From assembly GCA_005881695.1 (NCBI GenBank), contig VBBT01000110.1:1-38337 (forward strand): a stretch of 38,337 nt of DNA. Direction: 5' to 3'. The notes under the pieces are model-generated. The model was not told the DNA's origin and did no database searches. It saw only the letters and a list, made by a program, of their open reading frames with translations. The stretch is from Candidatus Bathyarchaeota archaeon. Lineage in GTDB: Archaea > Thermoproteota > Bathyarchaeia > 40CM-2-53-6. Below are positions 25,055 to 33,630 of this stretch, one piece after another. A program made the position numbers and the translations under genes. How positions within the stretch are numbered: the stretch's first letter is position 1; each line of letters starts with the position of its first letter.

Positions 25055-25268
25055 TTGAAGGCAAACGACAAAATTCGAGTGTCCCTTTTGTGATTCTGCG
25101 TTCTTGAAGTTCATTACTTCAGAAAGCGAACTTAGACAACATGTGTTGGTGGCGCATGGTCGAATATTGGACTTTAGCGCACCAGCTTCGAAAGTACCGG
25201 CATCAAACGCGAAGGATTACGTTAGATTGAATCTCGAGAAGGAAGCCGAAAGTCGACCTGCCACTTGA
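25055..25268 (+). pseudogene. small C2H2-type zinc-finger protein with a one-base frameshift
   Basis: TTG at 25055 (GGAAGG just upstream) starts KANDK and then runs into a stop in its own frame. Skipping one A in the AAAA run at 25070-25073 continues into FECPFCDSAFLKF and ends at TGA 25268, giving about 70 residues with C-x2-C-x16-H-x4-H. The second part has no usable start codon of its own, so the two halves almost certainly belong together. Either a recent inactivating insertion, a slip site, or a sequence error. Such tiny zinc-finger proteins are common in Thermoproteota; target unknown. Confidence 0.55.
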
Positions 25269-25497
25269 GGTGGTATTGAAAGAATATCGCACAGGTATGC
25301 CGCCGGGAGTCAGTCGGGTCCCTCTTTCGTTGATAACATGGGGTCATTATACTAATCCGCATGAGCCGAATCCGCAAGTCCCACATGAAAGAAATCGTCG
25401 ACGGCGAAAATTGCGCATTTTAGGGCTAATCACATAGCGGGAACAATGGAACCCATTCCCGACCGTTGCGATCCAATGAATCGATAAGGCTTGAGGA

Positions 25498-25920
25498 TCA
25501 GATCCTCTCCTTGGAATGGTGAACGATGGATTCATGCCCATCGGGAGTTAGGGGGGAGCCCGCACCATCGGCCATTCCTGATCGACCCATGAGCTTCTCC
25601 AAGAGCACGCCTGTTCGGGCGTAGGCTAGCAGTATCGAATATCCAACTCCCACATAGAATAGAACGTCGATGACAAAAGAAAGCCAATCGACTTGAGCAA
25701 TTCTAATCCCGTAAAGTCGGCAGGCAGTTTCGCCAATGGTTGGGCAGATTGCAAACAAGGGGCGAAACACGAGTTCTCTCCAGGGAATAGGAAAGCCGCC
25801 AGACCCTGACGAAACCAGTAGGAAACCAATCGCCCAGGTCACCAGACAGCTTAGGAGGGGGACGATGACGCCGACCAGGGCCCAGAATCTAAAGCGGCTG
25901 AAGGTTAAAGGATCCTTCAC
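25498..25920 (-). CDS. hypothetical membrane protein
   Basis: 140 residues from a GTG. Two or three hydrophobic segments: about 12-36, a weaker one near 50-66, and 78-100. An SSGSGGFPIPW loop after the first helix and a cytosolic-looking charged C-terminus. No catalytic motif recognised. It stands alone on the minus strand; 25269-25497 behind it holds no gene that I can see. Confidence 0.5.
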   Translation of the reverse strand: MKDPLTFSRFRFWALVGVIVPLLSCLVTWAIGFLLVSSGSGGFPIPWRELVFRPLFAICPTIGETACRLYGIRIAQVDWLSFVIDVLFYVGVGYSILLAYARTGVLLEKLMGRSGMADGAGSPLTPDGHESIVHHSKERI

Positions 25921-26399
25921 AGCTAGGATAAACCCCCCGGATAATTAGACCCAGCGTTTAGATCAGAATGTTCCTTTCGCAGAACACCTTTGACAATCTA
26001 TGAACGAGATAGGCTGCCCCTCGGCTTTCTCACGGCGGATTATCGGAGGGAGTCGGTGTTATCATATATTCCACAACTATCTAAGACCCCATGAGGGGTT
26101 ACAGAGCAAGACCCGGCCGACGCTCGCGGTATCCACATCGAGGGCGATAACAAATGGATAACCATGATTCAGAACGCCAGCCTCAGCAACCGGAAGTTGA
26201 CAGCAGGGGAGAGCAACCGATGAGTTGCCAGAACCGCTTAACGTAATGCATTTATGAAGCAGGGGTTCCCTTAGCTTAGAAGTCGGTTTAAATCGACTGA
26301 GATAGGTCAACGCTTGTTCGGGCGCGGGATTCCCAAGGATCGAGAAACTCAGGCAGACGGTACCCTACTACTCCAACATCGGGACGGGTTGAGGCTTCA
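25921..26399. other. gene-free region with palindromes
   Basis: About 480 bases without a supported gene. A short hairpin (ACCCC/GGGGT, 26086-26099), TATA-like ATCATATATT (26061-26070), and an 18-base near-palindrome AGTCGGTTTAAATCGACT (26281-26298, one mismatched pair) whose TTTAAA centre could be the promoter of the KH gene, with a leader of about 80 bases. Confidence 0.4.
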
Positions 26400-26912
26400 A
26401 TGGTAAAGACGATCCTGGACAATTTCTGTGTCAAAAGCGGAATCTTCTGTTCCCGGTGCGAGGAGAAGCTGAAGAAGGGTCAGATAACTGACCTGGACGT
26501 CAGAGTCATCCGTTCTATCACTGAGCTTGAGAAGGAGAACCCGACTCTCCAAGAAGTTACGTTTCACAAGGCTGTGGAGGCGGGCGATATCATGGCGCTC
26601 ATGGTCGATAGGAGAGGGATGGATACCTTCCTGGCGAGCGGTGCGAAGCTGGCGAAGAGTCTTGGTGACCGTGTTGGTAGGCGTGTAAGGATTCTCAGCC
26701 AAAGCGGGGACGATAGAGATTTTCTTGAGGGTCTCTTCACACCCTATTCGATTCTTACTATCAATACTATCTGGCTTCCGGATGGGAGCCGGGAGACGAA
26801 GGTCATTCTTAACGGTCGGAGACCGAGGCGGAATCCTGTTGATTTTGAAGTTGTTAAGAAGCTCGCGCGGGAACTGAAGAGTCTGACGCTTAGGATAGAG
26901 TTCGAAGACTGA
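26400..26912 (+). CDS. NusA-like KH-domain RNA-binding protein with N-terminal cysteine motif
   Basis: 170 residues. It opens with C-x6-C-x2-C (Cys10, 17, 20), followed by EEKLKKGQITDLDV, the signature of archaeal small KH proteins related to the NusA KH region. The KH-like part (about 55-100) has FLASGAKLAKSLGDRVGRRVRIL, where the usual GxxG loop (IGKGG) is degraded to ASGAKL. The last 60 residues form an additional basic domain. Likely RNA binding in transcription or translation. It is immediately followed (8 bases) by the flavoprotein gene. Confidence 0.75.
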   Translation: MVKTILDNFCVKSGIFCSRCEEKLKKGQITDLDVRVIRSITELEKENPTLQEVTFHKAVEAGDIMALMVDRRGMDTFLASGAKLAKSLGDRVGRRVRILSQSGDDRDFLEGLFTPYSILTINTIWLPDGSRETKVILNGRRPRRNPVDFEVVKKLARELKSLTLRIEFED

Positions 26913-26920
26913 TCTTCCCT

Positions 26921-28117
26921 TTGGGAAGCCCCTCTGATCGCTACGATGTTGTTACGGTCGGAGCAGGAGTTGCTGGTTGCGAGGCAGCTCTAGAGGCGGC
27001 TAAGAGGAATTCACGGGTTCTATTGCTGGAAGAGCATCCACAGGTTGGCGCACCGAGCCATTGTTCGGGTGTTGTGAGTCTCAAAGGGCTAGAACTCCTC
27101 GGGTTGGAAGCTCACTCAAGTTTCAGCCAGAAACTGATTCATGGTGCAAGGTTCTACCCGCCTCATGGTGAGCCGATAGAAGTGAGGAAAAAAGATCCAG
27201 TCGCGCTTATCCTGAACAGGATGAAACTGGATCAATTTCTGGCGAAGCAGGCTGTGGCGGCTGGGGCGGAGCTTCGCGCTAGGACTCGCGCATCAAAGTT
27301 CGAACGAACCTCTGATGGAGATATTCTAACTCTCACAGACGGGTCGAAGGTTGGAGCGAAAGTGATCATCGACGCGAGCGGGGCAGGAAGTAGGCTACCG
27401 GAGCAGGCTGGGCTTCAGACGCCTGATTGGGCGCAGTTACTGCCAGGCTTGCAGTACGAGCTGGTGGACATGAAGGAGCAGGGTGATCTGGTTGAGCTTT
27501 TCTTCGGGTCCAAGCGAGCCCCAGGATTCTTCGCATGGAGCATCCCAACCGGGAAAAATAGTGCGAGAGTAGGTCTCGCCTCGAAAAAAGGGAACGTAAA
27601 GAAATTCCTAGATGACCTCGTGAAGGAACAATGGCCAAAGGCGACAGTCGATGCGACAAAATCAGGATCAGTCCTTGTGGCTGGGCCAATACCTAGATGC
27701 TGGTCCCTTGGCTTCATCGTAGTTGGAGACGCTGCGGGACAGGTGAAACAGACGACAGGTGGGGGCATTGTTATCGGAGGCTACTGCGGAAAACTAGCTG
27801 GGATCGCGGCAGCGTCGGCCGCTGCCCACATTGGAGTCGAGTCTGAAGGGTTTCTAAGAGACTATGACACGCAATGGAGAGAGAAATTCGGTTCTGACCT
27901 GCGAAAGATGGGTCTAGCACGGAAATTGTTCGCCGGCCTCTCCGATCAGACTCTTGATCGATTATTCTCGGTTTTGCGGGACAATGTTTCAGAGATCGAG
28001 GCGGAAGGGGACATGGATTTTCAGGGGAAGATCATCACTCGTATGCTGAAGAAGAGAAAGGTCGCGACACTACTCCCACGCGTCGCAGCAGACGCTGTCA
28101 AAGCAATATTCTCCTGA
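26921..28117 (+). CDS. geranylgeranyl reductase family FAD-dependent oxidoreductase
   Basis: 398 residues from TTG at 26921. Dinucleotide-binding GAGVAG (14-19), the second FAD motif GDAAGQVKQTTGGG, and the HCSGVVS segment typical of digeranylgeranylglycerophospholipid reductases. Such enzymes saturate the isoprenoid chains of archaeal lipids or the side chain of quinones. Archaea usually carry several paralogues, so the exact substrate is open. Membrane-associated in known cases. Confidence 0.9.
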   Translation: MGSPSDRYDVVTVGAGVAGCEAALEAAKRNSRVLLLEEHPQVGAPSHCSGVVSLKGLELLGLEAHSSFSQKLIHGARFYPPHGEPIEVRKKDPVALILNRMKLDQFLAKQAVAAGAELRARTRASKFERTSDGDILTLTDGSKVGAKVIIDASGAGSRLPEQAGLQTPDWAQLLPGLQYELVDMKEQGDLVELFFGSKRAPGFFAWSIPTGKNSARVGLASKKGNVKKFLDDLVKEQWPKATVDATKSGSVLVAGPIPRCWSLGFIVVGDAAGQVKQTTGGGIVIGGYCGKLAGIAAASAAAHIGVESEGFLRDYDTQWREKFGSDLRKMGLARKLFAGLSDQTLDRLFSVLRDNVSEIEAEGDMDFQGKIITRMLKKRKVATLLPRVAADAVKAIFS

Positions 28118-28148
28118 TCCTAGGAACAAACTAGGAGTGCAGAAAAAA
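28118..28148. terminator. hairpin and T-tract between convergent genes
   Basis: TCCTAG/CTAGGA (28118-28136) begins right after the flavoprotein stop. A6 at 28143-28148 gives U6 for the opposing PNPOx transcript about 55 bases past its stop. Archaeal termination relies on T tracts, so the minus-strand use is the better supported. Confidence 0.4.
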
Positions 28149-28201
28149 CACGGAATCATAGCAGGTCGCTACGATCAGGGACATCCTTGGCCCTGTCGTC
28201 T

Positions 28202-28582
28202 TCACTTCAAGAACCAGCTTGCCTTTCGATTAGGAGTTAGTTCGATAATCGCAGTTGTCTCGTCGTTCTGCCAGTGTTTGACCTTCCTCATGTACTCCCT
28301 CAGAGGTCGAGCCTTGCTACCTTCCATGATCTTAGAGCTGCACTCGATCATCACACCGTGCTCTAGGCGTCCGTCGTCCACGACGATCGTAGCCTTGTTG
28401 TTCTTCGCGAGATTTCTGACCTTCTTAGCTCTTCTAGCCGTTGGGATGTAGAACTTCCCGCGCCGGTAAACATAGCTTACAGGCACGATGTGAGGCCATC
28501 CATTCGAGCTAATCGTCGACAGCCTACAGATATCTTTGGAGAGAATGAGGGCCAGTTCACGGTCGGTCAGAACGGGTCGCAT
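28202..28582 (-). CDS. pyridoxamine 5'-phosphate oxidase-like FMN-binding protein
   Basis: 126 residues forming a split beta-barrel: CRLSTISSNGWPHIVPVSYVY and GKFYIPTARRAKKVRNLAKNNKATIVVDD are the characteristic strands and flavin-phosphate loop. Members of this group bind FMN or F420 and act as small oxidoreductases or heme-handling proteins. Substrate not deducible. ATG at 28582, with a TATA-like CAATATC about 25 bases upstream, suggesting a leaderless mRNA. Confidence 0.87.
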   Translation of the reverse strand: MRPVLTDRELALILSKDICRLSTISSNGWPHIVPVSYVYRRGKFYIPTARRAKKVRNLAKNNKATIVVDDGRLEHGVMIECSSKIMEGSKARPLREYMRKVKHWQNDETTAIIELTPNRKASWFLK

Positions 28583-28732
28583 AGAGACCAGGTTGCGCTG
28601 AGCAAGATATTGTTATTGCCATAGCGTGGTGCAACTCTTGCCAATCCTTTCTGGTAGCTCTAGAACGTTCTTAAATTGTAGATAGAATCCATCTCTCTCA
28701 GCTAAGAGTTTCTCGTTTGTTTTGCGCGCCCG

Positions 28733-29404
28733 TCAAGCATCGCTCTGGAGAGTTCCCCGTCTTGCAATGCTCGTTGTAATCCACGCTCCACTGATGAGTA
28801 GCAGTATGGTTCCTGCTAATGCCATGAGGAATGCGTAACCACCGTATACTGGCCCGCTGAAGATAGAGATCGAGTTTACCGCGTATAGGAGCCCGGCCCA
28901 TTTTGGCAGGCTGCGGCTACGCCATATTGCAATACCAAGGAAGATTGAACCGATAGCATAGAGCCACGCGGAGGTTGCGCCGAACAGAAACGCGACGGGG
29001 TTAGAGATGCTGGTGGCGTCTGAGATTACTCTGACCGTGTTCGTGTCGCCAGCCAGGTAGAGCCGACCGGCAACAGGGGCCGCGAAGGCGAAGATTCCAG
29101 CAAAGGGCAATTGCAAACCCACTCCAGCAAGAGTCAGCAATAACCCATAGACTGGCAATCGACTGGCGGACCCTCTCCCTAGAACAGTATACAGGGCCCA
29201 GGCTCCAATCAGCAAGAACACCAAGGCAACAATCCCGATTAGATTTCCTAGGGCGATGCTCTCGGCTGATCTGGCGAATGCCTGAGGGTCAGTCGATGGA
29301 TTGATGAAAACACCTGTAGGAAGGATCGAGATCACCCCAAGGAGACCCGCGATGGGAAGAGCTGAAATTGCTAGACGAATGCGGTTAGGGTCCTGCTCAC
29401 TCAT
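28733..29404 (-). CDS. six-helix membrane protein, DUF4386-like
   Basis: 223 residues with about six transmembrane segments (10-32, 48-73, 84-110, 132-160, 168-190, 190-215). The spacing and the long outside loop after helix one resemble DUF4386-type proteins, but I am not sure of the family. No charged catalytic residues in the membrane. Single gene with its own start ATG at 29404. Confidence 0.65.
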   Translation of the reverse strand: MSEQDPNRIRLAISALPIAGLLGVISILPTGVFINPSTDPQAFARSAESIALGNLIGIVALVFLLIGAWALYTVLGRGSASRLPVYGLLLTLAGVGLQLPFAGIFAFAAPVAGRLYLAGDTNTVRVISDATSISNPVAFLFGATSAWLYAIGSIFLGIAIWRSRSLPKWAGLLYAVNSISIFSGPVYGGYAFLMALAGTILLLISGAWITTSIARRGTLQSDA

Positions 29405-29507
29405 ATTCCGATGAGCAATTTAACGTGGTAATCAGCTTTGGGGACAACTGGCGGACTTGAAGGAGGAATTGCCGGGGAGGTTCGATTAGGACTGTCCAAA
29501 GGATCAT

Positions 29508-29526
29508 CAATCCTTTTGGAAGACTG
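29508..29526 (+). promoter_or_regulatory. hairpin upstream of the saccharopine dehydrogenase-like gene
   Basis: AAAGGAT/ATCCTTT, perfect 7-bp arms with a CATCA loop, extendable to CCAAA...TTTTGG with one bulged base, and followed by TTTT. About 57 bases before the ATG at 29584. It could be an operator or a leader hairpin. Confidence 0.35.
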
Positions 29527-29583
29527 CTGCGTGTTCTTCGTCCATCTTAAGAAGAGTCAGAACCTCCTTCAGAGACGTTAGTT

Positions 29584-30729
29584 ATGAAAATCCTTGTTGT
29601 GGGATGTGGCAAAGTAGGCTCAGAAATTGCCCGAGACCTAGCCGCGTCACACGAAGTTGACTCCGTAGTCGCGATGGATGCTAGTCCTCAGAACTTGAAG
29701 CTCCTGAGGAAGAGGGTTCCTAGGAAGATCCAGACGGTTAGGCTGAACATATCGCAAAAGAATCGCCTTCATGGGCTCCTTCGGAAGGTCGACCTTGTGT
29801 GCGGTGCTTTGCCGGGCCGTCTTGGTTTTGACCTGATTAGTGAGACGGTTAAGGCTGGCAGAGATATTGTGGATATTTCCTATACTCCGCGGGACGCCTT
29901 TCTTCTTCAACGTAAGGCGAAGGAAGTTGGTTGTCGTGTCGTGCCTCAGTGTGGAGTAGCGCCTGGGTTCACGAACATGTGTGTTGGTGATGCGTCGAGA
30001 AGAATGGAGAAGATGACCTCAGTGGAGATCTTTGTGGGTGGTCTTCCTGAGAAGCCTGAACCTCCTTTGAACTATCGGATTGTGTTTTCCCTTGAGGATG
30101 TTGTGAACGAGTACTCTCGACCTGTACAGGTTATCGAAGAGGGTAAGCGGAAGAAGGTTGACGCGTTGTCCGGACGTGGTCATGTTGGCTTTCCCGGGGT
30201 TGGCAAATTGGAATATTTTCTTACTGACGGCCTCGGCTCTCTCCCAAGAAGTTTTCCCAGAACCAGAGAGATGCACGAATTCACGCTCAGATATCCAGGA
30301 CATGCCGACATGATGAGCACGCTCCGGGTCTTGGGCTTCTTCGAACGAAATTCGGTTAATGTTGATGGCGGGGAGGCGGAGCCTCGGCGGCTGACAATAG
30401 AGCTGCTTCGCAGGGCAATGTCACGCGGGTCTCCCGAGGACTTTCTGGCTTTACGGGTTGACGTGAAGGGCTTGTCCCGTGGGAAGAAAACTCATCTCAG
30501 ATATCAGCTTCTAGACCACTACAACCGACGATCAGGAGTCTCAGCAATGGCCCGGACAACAGCCTACCCATGCACATCAGTCGCTCTACTGATGGGACGG
30601 GGAAAGATCAAAGAAACCGGAATTATTACTCCCGAAAGGATAGCTCAAGACGATAGACTTTTCCAATCTGTACTAGAGCGACTTGCCGAACGCTGCGTAA
30701 AAATGAAAATGGCGGAGCTGAACTTGTGA
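29584..30729 (+). CDS. saccharopine dehydrogenase / lysine dehydrogenase-like oxidoreductase
   Basis: 381 residues. N-terminal NAD(P)-binding domain with VVGCGKVGSEIA (5-16); VAPGFTNM, YSRPVQVIEEG and LRYPGHADMMSTLR are the conserved catalytic-domain segments of the saccharopine dehydrogenase/lysine 6-dehydrogenase family. Probable role in amino-acid oxidation (lysine or a relative), but substrate is uncertain. The gene stands alone, convergent with the PH-like gene 13 bases on. Confidence 0.88.
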   Translation: MKILVVGCGKVGSEIARDLAASHEVDSVVAMDASPQNLKLLRKRVPRKIQTVRLNISQKNRLHGLLRKVDLVCGALPGRLGFDLISETVKAGRDIVDISYTPRDAFLLQRKAKEVGCRVVPQCGVAPGFTNMCVGDASRRMEKMTSVEIFVGGLPEKPEPPLNYRIVFSLEDVVNEYSRPVQVIEEGKRKKVDALSGRGHVGFPGVGKLEYFLTDGLGSLPRSFPRTREMHEFTLRYPGHADMMSTLRVLGFFERNSVNVDGGEAEPRRLTIELLRRAMSRGSPEDFLALRVDVKGLSRGKKTHLRYQLLDHYNRRSGVSAMARTTAYPCTSVALLMGRGKIKETGIITPERIAQDDRLFQSVLERLAERCVKMKMAELNL

Positions 30730-30742
30730 TTGTTGTTCTGGG

Positions 30743-31243
30743 TTACTGTTTCGCTCCACAGAATGGACACTGAGTTGCATTTTCGTCCATCAGCTTGCTG
30801 CAAGAGTTGCACCTAACCTTCACGACCTCGCGGGTGATAACCTGGGGAGATACGGTCGTGCCGGCGATTGTTGTTCCGGGGATGGCGGTAAGAGGCGTCT
30901 GATACCTCACCAAGTTCTCCCGGATTATTCCGTAGGCCTTCTCGGCATCAGTGTTCGGTAGCTCGGTCAAGGCGAGCGGGTCGCCCCCGAATCTAAGCAT
31001 GCACTTTATGGTCGAGCGGAGTATTCCCTTGTCGAGAACCACGTTAGCGATGTCGGTATACGAGAAGTCCGTGTAGTCTTTCTTTAGACCTAGCTCACGC
31101 GGGTGGCGAAGGATGATCCGCTCGTTCGTCAAGAGGACAGAGTCCACGTTGATCTTGGGATGGTATATCTTCTGCCTGATGTAGAGCTCAACCTGTTCGT
31201 TCGGTCCGAGAAGCTGCATAACATCCGTAGGGGTCTGGCTCAC
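30743..31243 (-). CDS. PH-like domain protein with C-terminal zinc ribbon
   Basis: 166 residues from GTG at 31243. Residues about 8-105 have the bacterial/archaeal PH-like pattern (PNEQVELYIRQKI, VLLTNERIILRHP, YTDIANVVLDKG, ending in a helix EKAYGIIRENL). A C-terminal zinc ribbon CNSC...CPFC (about 144-163) follows a Thr/Ile-rich linker. No membrane helix, so it is cytosolic or peripherally bound. It is the last of the minus-strand arrestin/membrane-protein cluster and may be a scaffold or lipid-interacting component; function unknown. Confidence 0.75.
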   Translation of the reverse strand: MSQTPTDVMQLLGPNEQVELYIRQKIYHPKINVDSVLLTNERIILRHPRELGLKKDYTDFSYTDIANVVLDKGILRSTIKCMLRFGGDPLALTELPNTDAEKAYGIIRENLVRYQTPLTAIPGTTIAGTTVSPQVITREVVKVRCNSCSKLMDENATQCPFCGAKQ

Positions 31244-31387
31244 AAAATTAACCTCGATAGAGTCTCGATGGTGATTGCTGGAAAAGCTTTGCCATCAGGA
31301 TGCCCCCCGAAGATCTGGGCAATGTTTGCGGGATTCCTTCCAAGGCTTTCCGCTGTCTGAAGGGTTGCGGGACAGGGAAATTCGGCG

Positions 31388-32608
31388 TTATGGGCTGGCT
31401 GATTGTGCAGCGGCGACTGTTCTGAGGCGGTATTGCGCAAAGAACTCTCCTTCGCCGACCCGCTCCAATCTTCCCTGCTGAACCAGCTTCTCGCAGAGGC
31501 CCCTCACCTGGTTGATGTCAACGATGCCACCTCTCTTTTCCAGCTCGTTGTTGACACTTACCACATCTTTGGCGGACCCGTCGGCGAGAATCTCGATGAT
31601 CATAGGCACTTGGCTCTCTTGCGGGTCGGTTTCCTGGGGCACAACCACTTGCGCAGGCGTCGAGGGCGGGGTCTCTGCACGTGGCGAGACGGGTCCCTCA
31701 GGCTGAATCACAGCAACGGGAAGGGTTTTCATCGCGACACCGAAAGACGCGTCCAGGTGAATGTCTCCGTGGTGTGGAATGTCAAGAGTAGCGTACAGAT
31801 ACCATTCTGTTGAAGAGTATTTTCCTGTGTAGGAGCAGGGTGTCTGTGGGGAGAGGGGTATCCGGAACGGGACTTCGCGTGCTGCCAGCAAATTGTCGCG
31901 TGGCCATTCGAACTTCTCTCCTATCTGCATGTTTTCAACACTGCTTCCGCTGGTTGTGCCTACGACTTTGCCCTGTCCAGCTGCTTGTTCGAGCAGGAAG
32001 AGTTGCAGACGCACAGCGCGGAGGTTACTCTCTTCTAGCAGGGTGAGCTTTCCTTCTACTGTTTCTCCGGGCTGGTAGACGTTCGAGGATAATTCTAGTC
32101 GAATCTTTGGGCTGACCTCCGGATTCTCAAAAGCCACAGTCACAGCCGGCCGGGGAAAGGGATTCACGATTACGGGGTAAACATCCTGTTTGAGATCACC
32201 GGACCATGGAACGTCGGCTTTTGCAGAGAGCATCCAGGTTACTTTAGCGGCTTTTCCAAGGTAAGAGGGAAGTGCGTCTGGGGGGATGTCGAAGGCAAAG
32301 GGAAAGTTGGTTGTGCCTGCTGGCAGCGTGGTTTGTCCAGAGAGTTTGATACCGGTACTAACCATCGGGTTGGTTGCCTTGTAGGTTGTGCTATACTTTC
32401 CATGCTTCGTGGTGAAGTGGACGTTCTCGGTTCCCTGGAAGGAGATCTCCAGGGACCTTATTTTGGTTGGATGTTTGAGGTTGAGTTGCACAAGGCCCTC
32501 TAGCCGCTGACCGGGGAGATAGAACGGCTTGTCCACCTGAACAATTACTCGAGGACTCTGGCCAGAAGAAACTCCCTGATCTGCAGGAACTGGAGTGGTT
32601 GATTGCAA
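31388..32608 (-). CDS. arrestin-like protein with C-terminal winged-helix-like tail
   Basis: 406 residues from TTG at 32608. Two beta-sandwich domains as in arrestin/Vps26/Spo0M proteins: N-domain about 20-150 (VDKPFYLPGQRLEGLVQLNL, TTLPAGTTNFPFAFDIP) and C-domain about 155-300 (SSNVYQPGETVEGKLTL, REVPFRIPLSPQTPCS). A Pro/Thr-rich linker (about 305-335) leads to a helical segment (about 340-395) resembling a winged helix. No signal peptide or membrane segment. Arrestin-like proteins bind cargo or receptors; in archaea no function is established. It has its own TATA box and lies beside small membrane proteins and the PH-like protein. Confidence 0.82.
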   Translation of the reverse strand: MQSTTPVPADQGVSSGQSPRVIVQVDKPFYLPGQRLEGLVQLNLKHPTKIRSLEISFQGTENVHFTTKHGKYSTTYKATNPMVSTGIKLSGQTTLPAGTTNFPFAFDIPPDALPSYLGKAAKVTWMLSAKADVPWSGDLKQDVYPVIVNPFPRPAVTVAFENPEVSPKIRLELSSNVYQPGETVEGKLTLLEESNLRAVRLQLFLLEQAAGQGKVVGTTSGSSVENMQIGEKFEWPRDNLLAAREVPFRIPLSPQTPCSYTGKYSSTEWYLYATLDIPHHGDIHLDASFGVAMKTLPVAVIQPEGPVSPRAETPPSTPAQVVVPQETDPQESQVPMIIEILADGSAKDVVSVNNELEKRGGIVDINQVRGLCEKLVQQGRLERVGEGEFFAQYRLRTVAAAQSASP

Positions 32609-32637
32609 GCTAGGTTCCGTGCCAGTATCTGATGACC

Positions 32638-32649
32638 ACTGTTATATCG
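32638..32649 (-). promoter_or_regulatory. TATA box for the arrestin-like gene
   Basis: ACGATATAACAG on the minus strand predicts transcription from about 32618, a ten-base leader before the TTG at 32608. Confidence 0.45.
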
Positions 32650-32729
32650 TTACCGAATTGTTGAGCGGACGCCGCTTCCTGTCAGCTGCGACTAGATGTG
32701 CAGAAAGTTCGTGACAAGTATTTCCTTAG

Positions 32730-33215
32730 TTAAGCCTGCGGCTCGAGACCTTTTCCGAAGAACACCTTCACGTTTCGCCTTGTGAGGCCATAGATAGTTA
32801 CCGAGCTGGTTATGATGGGGATGATGGCTATCACGGAAATAATACTGAGTACTGCCAACGCTATTACGTTAGCAGGACTGGTAGTCGCTGTTAGTCCCGG
32901 GCCAGCAATCGTTGTTATTCCGATTACCCCCATGCTGGAGACAAGGCTCACCACCGCAATAATCATGCCCATGGTCCATGACCATCCTTTCCCTTCGAGG
33001 AATGCAAAACCGTACACAATCTCCAGGATTCCAAACAGGAACACGATAGTTCCCAGGAAGAGTAAGATGGTAGCGGCGAGGCTCGAGTAGTCCGCTACGA
33101 CAAGCACGCCGAGCACTACTCCGGCGAGCCCTGTAATGACGGATAATATGCCTAACGTGACGGCGAGAACAGCCAATAGCGTGAGGCTTGTCGGTCTAGG
33201 AGATCCAACCTTCAT
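32730..33215 (-). CDS. small four-helix membrane protein
   Basis: 161 residues from the ATG at 33215 (GGGAAG just upstream). The frame extends to 33383, but the extra residues are hydrophilic, not conserved-looking and overlap the next gene. Four hydrophobic segments at about 10-35, 42-65, 75-105 and 118-145, with a Gly-Lys-Gly-Trp loop after the second. Resembles DUF-type small membrane proteins common in Nitrososphaeria. No known motif; it sits between the arrestin-like gene and another membrane gene. Confidence 0.65.
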   Translation of the reverse strand: MKVGSPRPTSLTLLAVLAVTLGILSVITGLAGVVLGVLVVADYSSLAATILLFLGTIVFLFGILEIVYGFAFLEGKGWSWTMGMIIAVVSLVSSMGVIGITTIAGPGLTATTSPANVIALAVLSIISVIAIIPIITSSVTIYGLTRRNVKVFFGKGLEPQA

Positions 33216-33292
33216 ATCTTCCCGATCGTGAAAAAGATCACTTAAGGCAAACTGAGGCTCGTCGAGAGGGTCAGGTTCTGGGGTTTGACGGC

Positions 33293-33493
33293 TTATGGTG
33301 TGAGGCTCTTTTTCTCCTTGGTTATACTCCAGTAGAGCAGGATTGAGATGCCAACCGCTGCCACGACACCTCCCTTTGCCCAAGCGTCATTGTAGACAAC
33401 TCCTAGAATCGCGAGCACAGCCGCAAGAAATACCATGGCAAGAAGGTAAATTGTCCCAATCTCTGTTCGTCCCATACGAATAGGAATTGACAT
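33293..33493 (-). CDS. small two-helix membrane protein
   Basis: 66 residues from the ATG at 33493. A longer frame to 33739 overlaps the KaiC-like gene and is unlikely to be used. Two hydrophobic helices (about 11-32 and 38-56) with short charged ends. No motif. Same orientation as its neighbours in the cluster. Confidence 0.5.
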   Translation of the reverse strand: MSIPIRMGRTEIGTIYLLAMVFLAAVLAILGVVYNDAWAKGGVVAAVGISILLYWSITKEKKSLTP

Positions 33494-33630
33494 TATTCGT
33501 CCGCCTTTGATTGATCCTATACGACCGTACGTGTCTATAAAAAAGTCTAGTAAGAGGAACATCACGCTTTCGCGATTTTGCCATTCTTCGGGACTGTAGT
33601 AGATGGTCACCAATGTCGCGATAGGGGTCT

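Noticed and set aside
26077-26310. 77-residue minus-strand frame
   Set aside because: Low coding character, overlaps a hairpin and a TATA-like palindrome, no ribosome-binding site.
28137-28451. 104-residue plus-strand frame
   Set aside because: Antisense to the PNPOx-like gene.
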